NCBI GenBank assembly: GCA_016934735.1
Contig: JAFGSG010000064.1
Span: forward strand, 1 to 33,170
Reading direction: 5' to 3'
Origin: Spirochaetota bacterium
GTDB lineage: Bacteria > Spirochaetota > UBA4802 > JAFGDQ01
DNA: 33,170 bases
Shown here: positions 16,920 to 24,171 of the stretch, in pieces
Layout: every line of letters begins with the position of its first letter
Numbering within the stretch: the stretch's first letter is position 1
Notes under the pieces: model-generated
What the model was told of the DNA's origin: nothing
Seen by the model: only the letters and a program-made list of their open reading frames with translations
Database searches by the model: none
Position numbers and translations under genes: made by a program

Positions 16920-18683
16920 ATGAAGAAACTATTATTAACCGGCGTGTTTAAACCTTACGGCGTAAGTGATGAGTACGGCGAAGCATTGTGTTCAATGGAA
17001 TTACTGCACAATCAGGTAACACGCGAACAGGGCATCAATTCCCCGCGGTCCAATAATTTAAGCTTTGGATTATATTTAATAGCAGAAAATATTGAAGTCC
17101 CTTCAACTGTTCTGGATTTCCCGTCATGGAAGGATTTTACAAATGAGGTTGATAAAGGCCAATACAGCCACATCGGAATATCCTTTATTGTTCCGAATAT
17201 TTTAAAAGCTAAGCGAATGGCAAGATATATCCGCCAGCATAGACCCGAAGTAAAAATTATTCTGGGAGGCCATGGTGTTGCCATACCGGATTTAAAGAAT
17301 ATGATCGATTATGACGAAATCTGCTACGGAGAGGGAGTGTTATGGCTTCGTAAATATTTCGGCGAAAATACAGATAAACCGATTATTCATCCTGCTGTCC
17401 GGACGAGCGTGAGATCTTTTGTGTATGGGGCTCCGATTATGGTAAAGGCAGGTACTATCCTTCCGGGTGTAGGCTGCCAGAATTCCTGCAGCTTCTGTTC
17501 CACATCACATAAATTTGACAGAAAATATACGGCTTTTCTCAACACAGGCAGAGAAATTTTCGACGCCTGCTGCAAAGATGAAGAGGAGCTTGGAGTTGAG
17601 GATTTCGCACTGATGGATGAAAATTTCTGTAAAAGCGACATGCGCGCAAGGCAGCTTCTTTCGGAGATGGAGAAGGAGCAGAAGGCATATACATTCAGCG
17701 CGTTCTCGTCAGCAGAGGCAGTTACTCAAATGGGAGTGGACTTTCTGGTAAGGATGGGGATCAATTTTTTGTGGATAGGCGTCGAATCCAAAGAAGATAT
17801 CTTTGAAAAAACAAAGGGGATTGATCTTCACGCGTTAATTGCAGACCTGCAGGACCATGGAATTTCAGTACTTGCATCTCTGATCCTCTTTCTTGAACAT
17901 CACGATAAAAAAAATATTCATGAAGAAATCGACTGGGCAATAAGTATGAAATCCGACCTGGTTCAGTTCATGCAGTTGGGATTGTCGCCCGGCACCCGTC
18001 TATACAAGGAATACGATGAGCAGGGAAAACTAATGCGTGATTTCCCATGGCAGCGCCGTCATGGTCAGGACACAATCTGGTTTAATCATCCGAATTTTAC
18101 TCTGCCTGAATCTTCCGAGTATTTAATAAATGCATTTAAAAAGAAATACGAAACGCACGGCCCCGGGATATTAAATATGGCACATACGGCAGTTAAAGGA
18201 TATATAGCTGCAAAAAAAGGGATGGAAATGAGAGAAGCGCAGGGATTGGTGTGGAATCCGCAGGCGCTCAAGTACACAAAAAAGTCTAAAGCAGAGCCTG
18301 ATCAGTTTATGAAGCTGCGGCTGGAATCAATGCGTAAAAGCGCCATGAAATTCCGCCCGGCGCTTAAAACCATGATAAAATATTCACCCAACAAAGAGGC
18401 AGTTCAAAAAGGCCGTATGATTATTGAATTATTCAACAAAACATTCGGGTCCGCTACAATAAAGGAACGAGTCATGAGCCTGGCTGTGAGTGCAACAGCA
18501 ATTCTGGAAAACTTACGCTTTAAAAAATACGGCGTTATAATGCGCCAGCCTCCGGTTCTCCGGACGATCTATAAAGACCGCTCAAGGCAAACAGTGCCGG
18601 ATCATGCTGACAGAAAATTATCGAAGCTGAAAACAATAATAGAGCCCGTTAATGTTGCGGCATCTGTCTCTTTAACGGATTGA
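16920..18683 (+). CDS. Stand-alone radical SAM protein with B12-binding-like N-terminus
   Basis: A 587-residue protein. The ATG is preceded by AGGAG at ideal spacing. Residues about 50-125 resemble the cobalamin-binding-like domain that often precedes radical SAM domains (IGISFIVPNILKAKRM, then VKIILGGHGVAIPD); the DxHxxG cobalamin motif is not evident. The radical SAM core has the cluster motif Cys186, Cys190, Cys193 (CQNSCSFC), which binds the [4Fe-4S] cluster used to cleave S-adenosylmethionine. LMDENFCKSD and INFLWIGVESKED match later strands of the barrel. A basic helical C-terminus of about 180 residues has no recognised domain. The substrate is unknown and the neighbours do not suggest one. 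Confidence 0.85.
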   Translation: MKKLLLTGVFKPYGVSDEYGEALCSMELLHNQVTREQGINSPRSNNLSFGLYLIAENIEVPSTVLDFPSWKDFTNEVDKGQYSHIGISFIVPNILKAKRMARYIRQHRPEVKIILGGHGVAIPDLKNMIDYDEICYGEGVLWLRKYFGENTDKPIIHPAVRTSVRSFVYGAPIMVKAGTILPGVGCQNSCSFCSTSHKFDRKYTAFLNTGREIFDACCKDEEELGVEDFALMDENFCKSDMRARQLLSEMEKEQKAYTFSAFSSAEAVTQMGVDFLVRMGINFLWIGVESKEDIFEKTKGIDLHALIADLQDHGISVLASLILFLEHHDKKNIHEEIDWAISMKSDLVQFMQLGLSPGTRLYKEYDEQGKLMRDFPWQRRHGQDTIWFNHPNFTLPESSEYLINAFKKKYETHGPGILNMAHTAVKGYIAAKKGMEMREAQGLVWNPQALKYTKKSKAEPDQFMKLRLESMRKSAMKFRPALKTMIKYSPNKEAVQKGRMIIELFNKTFGSATIKERVMSLAVSATAILENLRFKKYGVIMRQPPVLRTIYKDRSRQTVPDHADRKLSKLKTIIEPVNVAASVSLTD

Positions 18684-18708
18684 TATTTGTAAAGCTCCCC
18701 AACAGTCT

Positions 18709-18739
18709 CCTGAAAAAGTCCATCTTGGACTTTTTCAGG
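18709..18739. repeat. Perfect 14-bp hairpin downstream of the radical SAM gene
   Basis: CCTGAAAAAGTCCA (18709-18722) and TGGACTTTTTCAGG (18726-18739) pair without mismatch around a 3-nt loop. It starts 26 bp after the radical SAM stop codon. It could terminate or stabilise the transcript. No T-tract follows (GATCCATC), so an intrinsic terminator of the usual kind is doubtful. Confidence 0.75.
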
Positions 18740-18945
18740 ATCCATCATCCCTTCCCTAAACACGTTTCTGCACCAGGTCAGCATTTTCTGCTTCGTATAA
18801 CGTTTGCATTTTTAAATAAAAACTTGTTGCATATTTAAAGTTTTACTTTATATTATTGCCGTAATAAATTCAGATTATCTTTTCATAGAAATTGTTTCTT
18901 TATCTTTTAAAAAATGTATTACGAACCTGCTGCTGTATTAGAAGA

Positions 18946-19135
18946 CATCTCAAAATTATATTTTATATAATAAATTAATAATAAATTGAAATACATTACA
19001 AAATTTTTGAGGACGCCTTTCAGACCTGATGCAAAAGCAGTTAAAACATACAAAACTAACCAGGAAGGTCTGATCCCGCAGAAAATTTTGTAATGTATTT
19101 CAATTTATTTATAAGCAAAACTTATTTTTGAGATA
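18946..19135 (-). repeat. R1 dispersed palindromic element, full copy B (MITE-like)
   Basis: The perfect 28-bp inverted arms lie at 18980-19007 and 19082-19109. Inner inverted arms TCAGACCT (19020-19027) and AGGTCTGA (19066-19073) and outer ends CATCTCAAAA and TTTTTGAGAT extend the palindrome. The unit is about 190 bp and encodes no protein. The left half (ATACATTAC, TTTTTGAGGACGCC, TCAGACCTGATG) matches copies A, C, D and E. Confidence 0.85.
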
Positions 19136-19202
19136 AGTTGTAGATATTCTTTATTACCATCAATCTGATCAAATATACAATATTATTTAATGAGGTTATA
19201 AA

Positions 19203-19622
19203 ATGAAATCACTGACTGAATATCTTTCATTTAATACAAAATCCAGACGCGATTATATCAATATAACCGCTGCTGTTTCCGAACTCGTTTTAAAAAGCGG
19301 GGTGAAAGAAGGCTTATGCCTGGTCAACACGATGCACATCACAGCATCTGTTTTCATAAATGATAACGAACGCGGTTTGCTTAATGATTTCGATGATTTT
19401 CTAGAAAATATTGCGCCTCATGAACCTGTCAGCAAATACAGACATAACCGGTCAGGGGAAGATAACGGAGACGCTCATATTAAAAGAACAATAATGGGCA
19501 GAGAGGTTGTAGTTGCAATTACAAACGGCAAGCTCGATTTCGGCCCATGGGAACAGATTTTCTATGGAGAATTTGACGGACAAAGGCCAAAACGCGTGCT
19601 CGTTAAGATAATCGGCGAGTAA
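19203..19622 (+). CDS. YjbQ/UPF0047 family protein
   Basis: A 139-residue protein, the usual length of the YjbQ family, which has been annotated as secondary thiamine-phosphate synthase on the basis of weak complementing activity. Conserved signatures are present: [15 protein letters not shown] with His45, [13 protein letters not shown] (88-99) and [13 protein letters not shown] (114-126). These form the metal- or phosphate-binding pocket of the trimeric fold. It is cytoplasmic with no signal peptide. The true physiological role is not settled. It lies between R1 copy B and the nitroreductase gene, 196 bp before the latter, so it may be transcribed alone. Confidence 0.9.
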   Translation: MKSLTEYLSFNTKSRRDYINITAAVSELVLKSGVKEGLCLVNTMHITASVFINDNERGLLNDFDDFLENIAPHEPVSKYRHNRSGEDNGDAHIKRTIMGREVVVAITNGKLDFGPWEQIFYGEFDGQRPKRVLVKIIGE

Positions 19623-19818
19623 TGACTATTCATTATTCCTTGCCCGGTAAATTTTTATGCTAGATCTTTTCTCAGATATTGTTCATTTTATACTTTGTTA
19701 AAATTTACCCGCCCGAATCAGGCTAATCTTATTTGGAACGATAGTAAAAAATCCGGTTGATTTTAAACCGATATTTCTGAAACTGCAATAATAATTAAAT
19801 TTATAAGGAAAATTTCAA

Positions 19819-20649
19819 ATGAGTTTTTTAATTCTGGATGAAAATAAATGTAAAAAAGACCGTATCTGCGTTAATGAATGCCCTTTCGGCATAATTGAAA
19901 TGGATAAAGAGAACGGGTATCCGAGATTTGCCGATAACGGCACAACACTATGCAACAGCTGCGGCCACTGCGTTGCTGTATGTCCGCATGATGCTTTGAG
20001 CCATAAATACGTTCCCATAAAGGAATCTCCCCTGATCGACGGAAAGCTTTCAATAAACGAAAGCCAGGCCGTACAATTCCTGAGATCAAGACGATCAATA
20101 AGACGCTTTAAGGACAAAGCTGTTGAAAAGGAAAAAATACAGCAGCTCATTGAAATTGCGAGATACGCCCCGACTGCAAGAAATGCCCAGCAGCTGGAGT
20201 GGATGGTTTATGCTGATAAAAACAAAATGAAAGCTCTTTCAACACATACTGCAGACTGGATGCGCGATAATATTGAAAAAAATCCGAAAACAGCGCCGCC
20301 ATATTTCTCTTCTATTTTAGCTGCATGGGATAAAGGTGAGGATCAGATACTCAGAAACGCTCCTGTGGTGATTGTCGTCTCTGCGCCCAGGGAATCTTCA
20401 TACGGAATGGTTGATTTATCCCTGGCGCTTTCCTACTTTGAACTGGCTGCACCTCTTTTCGGACTTGGGACGTGCTGGGCCGGACTGCTTGAGGGAGCAC
20501 TTAAAAACCGGCCGGCTGCCGCCAAAGCCCTTGGTCTGTCCGACGACAGGCCTTATCATTATCCCATGATGCTCGGATACCCGGCATATCCGGCCAATTA
20601 TTATAAACGCCTTCCTCAACGCAGAAAACCCAGGATCGTCTGGGAATAA
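19819..20649 (+). CDS. Ferredoxin-nitroreductase fusion protein
   Basis: A 276-residue protein. Residues 1-65 are a two-cluster ferredoxin domain. The second motif is standard (Cys45, Cys48, Cys51, Cys55). The first reads Cys11, Asp14, Cys17, Cys21, with Asp in place of the second Cys, as in ferredoxins with a labile or three-iron cluster. Residues 85-276 are a nitroreductase-type FMN domain: SRRSIRRFKDKAV, ARYAPTARNAQQLEW and LGTCWAGLL. The N-terminal clusters probably pass electrons to FMN, in keeping with an anaerobic physiology. The substrate is not evident; members reduce nitro compounds, quinones or other small molecules. A purine-rich AAGGAAAA precedes the ATG. Confidence 0.9.
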   Translation: MSFLILDENKCKKDRICVNECPFGIIEMDKENGYPRFADNGTTLCNSCGHCVAVCPHDALSHKYVPIKESPLIDGKLSINESQAVQFLRSRRSIRRFKDKAVEKEKIQQLIEIARYAPTARNAQQLEWMVYADKNKMKALSTHTADWMRDNIEKNPKTAPPYFSSILAAWDKGEDQILRNAPVVIVVSAPRESSYGMVDLSLALSYFELAAPLFGLGTCWAGLLEGALKNRPAAAKALGLSDDRPYHYPMMLGYPAYPANYYKRLPQRRKPRIVWE

Positions 20650-20795
20650 GAATACTAATCCCCTGCCCACCAGTAAGCGTTTCAGCGCAAAATCAGCTTT
20701 ATCTGCAGCCGGCTCAAGTAACACTTCACATGCTACTGAACAACACGCGTTGTTTTCTTTACAGTTAATTTTTTATGCAAAAAATGTCTTTTTTC

Positions 20796-21062
20796 TTACT
20801 TGCCAGTTCTTTTGACCTTGAATTGAACTGCTTTAAGCCAACCGCCCAAATATTCAATCTCATAGTCATGCCATACAAGATGCCGATTCTCTGATGAAAT
20901 AGTGATTTCATCTTCAATCTGAGGAGTCTTCATTTTAATTGTTATATATACTTCGTCTCTCTTTTCATAGTCGCACCATTCCCCAATAATAAATAAAACA
21001 GTCATCTCAAGTTGATCGTCAACAGCATAAGGTTGATCACGAAATAATGTTACAGTGTCCAT
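20796..21062 (-). CDS. Small hypothetical protein
   Basis: An 88-residue protein of balanced composition with a beta-rich look (EVYITIKMKT, DEITISSENRHLVWHDYEIE, GWLKAVQFKVKR). There is no signal peptide and no known motif. ATG 21062 has GTGAG about 7 nt upstream. It stands alone on the minus strand, converging on the nitroreductase gene. The well-mixed codon content in AT-rich surroundings makes it more credible than the other short frames nearby. I do not recognise the family. Confidence 0.6.
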   Translation of the reverse strand: MDTVTLFRDQPYAVDDQLEMTVLFIIGEWCDYEKRDEVYITIKMKTPQIEDEITISSENRHLVWHDYEIEYLGGWLKAVQFKVKRTGK

Positions 21063-21204
21063 AAATTTCTCACTTTTAATTAAAAAATAAACTTAATTCG
21101 TTTTGTATTAAATAATCCCGGAATTTGTTCAGGATTTATGGGGCAGTCTTAAAAATGTTCGCCGGGTGAATTTCGCGATTGTACATTTGATTCAAACTCT
21201 CATT

Positions 21205-21268
21205 TCGATACAATTTTGCCGCTTTCAGCGCCAGAATCACTCAATGAGCGTAGCGAAATTTGTATCGA
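21205..21268. repeat. Intergenic stem-loop
   Basis: TCGATACAATTT (21205-21216) pairs with AAATTTGTATCGA (21256-21268) with a single bulge, and flanking bases GCCGCT and AGCG add to the stem. The loop includes TCAGCGCCAGAATCACTC. There is no adjacent T-tract. It probably represents an interspersed palindromic repeat. Confidence 0.6.
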
Positions 21269-21570
21269 GGCGGCTTTTGAGACAACCCCTGGATTGCAGA
21301 CAAGCAATTATACAGTTACGGCACAATTACAAAAAAGCAATATAATTGCAATTAAAATTACTGAATTTGGCTGTAACATTGATAGCGCATAAACAGAACA
21401 TCCTGGCCGGTTTATGGACAAAACAAACAACCTCTAATAAAATTCCTCATCTGCTTCTTTTCAGAAGATAGAACACTTCAATCTTCAAATTAATTACATT
21501 CCATATAAATTTAATGCAGGATGCGGATTACGACTTCGATCATACAAATGCAACTATTTATTTTTTTCTA

Positions 21571-21641
21571 ATGAGGATCGTATCGGGCGGCCGCCCCCGC
21601 AAACCTATTCCAGCTATCTTACTTGATAAGTATATCATAGC
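21571..21641 (+). repeat. R2 direct repeat, copy 1
   Basis: A 71-bp sequence containing ATGAGGATCGTATCGGGCGG, the palindrome GGCGGCCGCC, CTATCTTACTTGATAAGT and CATAGC. It matches 23849-23919 along the full length, with only a few substitutions in the first 25 bases. It lies 146 bp before the exported-protein operon. Confidence 0.8.
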
Positions 21642-21786
21642 AGTTATTTATTTTTTAAGGTTCCCTATGATTTCTTGTTGATTTAAATTATTATTCTTAT
21701 CTTAATTGAAGAATAAGTCATTATTTTTTTAAATATTTTCTACACGTATTTGCGTCCTTACATAATAAAATTATCGGGGGTATAAT

Positions 21787-23016
21787 ATGAAAAGGAAAGC
21801 CATCCCGCTTATGTCATCAGTATTTAAAATAATAATTACACTTCCAATTTTATTAATAGTTGCCGAATCCAGCGGTATGCAAACATTATCTGAAGAGGAA
21901 TTTCAAAATAATTTTATAGAAATATATGAGTGGGTGCAAAAACAGGAAATACTTGAGTCCTTTCCATATCAGATCCCTTATAAGCTTTCGGATGCCGGGC
22001 CGGCTGAAAGCAAAGGATTGAAATTACAATTGTTTAAAAGCCCGAATGCCGGCAATATCAATGCAGTTTATAGGAGGCGAAGCATCAGCGGTATTGTTTC
22101 CGATATGATGTCGCAAAAAATAATTTCTAATCTGAATAGTGTAACTGACATTAATTTGCGATTGATAAGGAAAAAAGATAACTGGATTTCCTATTTTTTT
22201 AATGAAAAGGGAGGAACCACAATTGATAACAAAGGTGAGACAGCCGGGGAACCATATAATTCAAAATCAAACCATACCGTAACCAGGTCCTTCTCATCGG
22301 ATATCAGGATCAATAATGGGAATATGCTGGTAAAAAATTCCAACTATTATGATAAATCTGTCATGGCAGGTGAGGCTGACGGAACAGAATTACGCGGCGG
22401 CATGAACAGTAAGAAAAATATAAATCCAATGCTTATAAGGGATGTGGATACGGATAAAATCATTGCGCTGGGTGACTGGTTTACATTAATCCTGCCTGAA
22501 AAAAAGGTCAAAATCGGCGATCAATGGGAAAAAGAAGTTTATTTTGAATATGGAGCTGAAGTAAGTGCCGGATCAGGTAAAATCGACACACTGAACTACA
22601 TACTGGAATTATTAACATATGAATTAAAAGGGTTTGCGAATGTTCATGGAAGGCGTTGCGCAATTATCGAATTTATTAAAGAATCATATATGATGGGTGA
22701 TGTTCAGGGTGTAAGAAATGTTGCGGATATTAAAAAAATCGCGAAAACGCTCAGCAAAATCAGGCTGAAGGATATGAAGGATTACATGAGTTCCAGGTCA
22801 TACCAGGGAGAATCAATATTTAAAGAATTAGGAGTAACATCACAGGTTGGCGTTAAGGGAATGGGGTTTATAGCATTTGATTATAAAATGGGAATAGTTG
22901 TGGAATTGCACTTAGGTGAAAAGCACATAGCCGGAGCTGCGGTGAAAGATGATTTTGGTACATTATCAACCAAACAGGCATATAAAGTTCAGCATGTTTT
23001 TACTATTAGTAAATAA
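21787..23016 (+). CDS. Hypothetical exported protein
   Basis: A 409-residue protein with a hydrophobic signal segment at 11-26 (SVFKIIITLPILLIVA); the mature part is hydrophilic. There is no lipobox. The mid-region is rich in Asn, Lys and Ser; the second half contains LGDWFTLILPEKKVKIGDQW and a beta-rich C-terminus (GVKGMGFIAFDYKMGIVVEL). The IGDQW element, where exported proteins of this sort state that a term is well formed, is suggestive but not diagnostic. GGGGGT lies 5-10 nt before the ATG. The stop codon is directly followed by the start of the CsgG-like gene (TAAATG), so the two are co-translated. Function unknown; a periplasmic or surface role alongside its CsgG-like partner is inferred. 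Confidence 0.75.
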   Translation: MKRKAIPLMSSVFKIIITLPILLIVAESSGMQTLSEEEFQNNFIEIYEWVQKQEILESFPYQIPYKLSDAGPAESKGLKLQLFKSPNAGNINAVYRRRSISGIVSDMMSQKIISNLNSVTDINLRLIRKKDNWISYFFNEKGGTTIDNKGETAGEPYNSKSNHTVTRSFSSDIRINNGNMLVKNSNYYDKSVMAGEADGTELRGGMNSKKNINPMLIRDVDTDKIIALGDWFTLILPEKKVKIGDQWEKEVYFEYGAEVSAGSGKIDTLNYILELLTYELKGFANVHGRRCAIIEFIKESYMMGDVQGVRNVADIKKIAKTLSKIRLKDMKDYMSSRSYQGESIFKELGVTSQVGVKGMGFIAFDYKMGIVVELHLGEKHIAGAAVKDDFGTLSTKQAYKVQHVFTISK

Positions 23017-23793
23017 ATGAGAAAAGATAAAATGAAACATAAAATATATTATCTGATTATCCTGTTTTTTTTCTTTAATGCGGTTTTCGCCATGGCCGAA
23101 ACTAAGACGGTCATTGTTATTCCTGATGTGGTAACTTCAGGGGTCAATCTTTCCACAGGAAGCTCATTGACTTCTTTTATTGTAAATGAATTTGTAAAAT
23201 CCAAAAAGATTTCTGTAGTAGACAGAAAAAATATTTATAAAATATTGCAGGAACTTCAGTTGCAGATGACCGGACTCACAAATACAGATAATGCGAAAAA
23301 AGTAGGGCTTATGCTTAATGCGGATAAATTTGTCTTTGTTACCGTATCCAGGAGCGGAGGCATTTCCATGATCGATTCGGAAGAAAAATTCCTTGTAAAA
23401 CTGGATATAACCGATATTGAATCCGGAGTTATTGAAGATTCCCATAAGGATTCGGTTTTCGGTACTGATAAAATATATGAATACTTAAGTAAAATTATTT
23501 CAGATATCCTGATAAAAATACCCATTAAGGCATCGGTCTTGTCTTTAAATAATAATATTGTTTATTTAGACGCAGGAACCTGGCAGGGTATAATTAGTAA
23601 TAAAAAATATAAAATAAAAAAAATAACCAGAATGGTCAGAGACAGCAGAGGAAAAATAATTTTTAGAAAAAGCGAAATAGTTGGAGATATCATCATTATT
23701 GATGTGAATGAGGCTTCTTCAGAGGCAAAGATCGATTTATTTCAGGGAGTACAATTAGAAAATGGAGCATCATTTCAATTACTGGAAAATTGA
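23017..23793 (+). CDS. CsgG-like periplasmic protein
   Basis: A 258-residue protein. The first ATG (23017) abuts the upstream stop; a second ATG at 23032 gives a tidier signal peptide (MKHKIYYLIILFFFFNAVFA). The mature domain has the CsgG/LpoB-like order seen in the 2800-3774 gene: TVIVIPDVVTSG, ISVVDRKNIYKILQELQLQM, TGLTNTDNAKKVGLMLNADK, then KLDITDIESGVIEDS. The last 80 residues are an extra beta-rich region (IVYLDAGTWQGIISNKKYKI). It is the fourth occurrence of this domain type in the window, but it is distant from the sigma-linked cluster and more diverged. Probably an envelope accessory protein working with the upstream exported protein. Confidence 0.75.
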   Translation: MRKDKMKHKIYYLIILFFFFNAVFAMAETKTVIVIPDVVTSGVNLSTGSSLTSFIVNEFVKSKKISVVDRKNIYKILQELQLQMTGLTNTDNAKKVGLMLNADKFVFVTVSRSGGISMIDSEEKFLVKLDITDIESGVIEDSHKDSVFGTDKIYEYLSKIISDILIKIPIKASVLSLNNNIVYLDAGTWQGIISNKKYKIKKITRMVRDSRGKIIFRKSEIVGDIIIIDVNEASSEAKIDLFQGVQLENGASFQLLEN

Positions 23794-24171
23794 TATTGAA
23801 ATACGAATTCACATAAATGTAACTGAATTTTAATGCAGGATGTCTCTGATGAGGATTATATCGGGCGGCCGCCACTCAGTCTATTCTATACTATCTTAAC
23901 TTGATAAGTTTAACATAGCGATCAAAGCTTTTCTTTTCGCAGATAATGAACATGTTTAGCTGTCCTTGCGGGGACTGGCAACGGCATTCAAAACCTAATT
24001 GACTTTAAACGCGCAATGTCTGCCTGAAACAAAAAAAACGCTAACCTGCTTAAATATAATATCAATCAATAATTATAATATTGAGATAGCTTCTAATCAA
24101 CTTTGGACATAAGATATACTATTCCAAATTCCGGGGAATGTCTGAGGCGACAGGAGTTGATTCTCTTCTGT
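23794..24171. other. Intergenic region with R2 repeat
   Basis: 378 bp between convergent genes. It contains R2 copy 2 (23849-23919) and an AT-rich remainder with TATTGAGATAGCTT near 24080, similar to an R1 end. No terminator with a convincing stem and T-tract was found. Confidence 0.55.
23849..23919 (+). repeat. R2 direct repeat, copy 2
   Basis: The 71-bp partner of copy 1 in the same orientation: ATGAGGATTATATCGGGCGG, GGCGGCCGCC, CTATCTTAACTTGATAAGT and CATAGC. The short motif TTAATGCAGGATG lies just upstream of both copies at different distances. The two copies bracket the 21787-23793 operon. A weaker third match begins near 32484. Confidence 0.8.

Larger units (their letters stand above)
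18684..19202. other. Intergenic region with perfect hairpin and full R1 element
   Basis: 519 bp without a gene. It contains the 14-bp hairpin at 18709-18739 and the full-length R1 element at 18946-19135. The rest is AT-rich. Confidence 0.7.
21063..21786. other. Intergenic region with stem-loop and R2 repeat
   Basis: 724 bp without a supported gene. It contains a long-armed stem-loop (21205-21268) and R2 copy 1 (21571-21641). The sequence is otherwise AT-rich. The promoter of the following two-gene operon should lie within the last 140 bp. Confidence 0.6.

Noticed and set aside
21571..23919. R2 repeats as integron attC or phage att sites
   Set aside because: No integrase gene, no attC core sites and no tRNA are visible; only repetition is supported.
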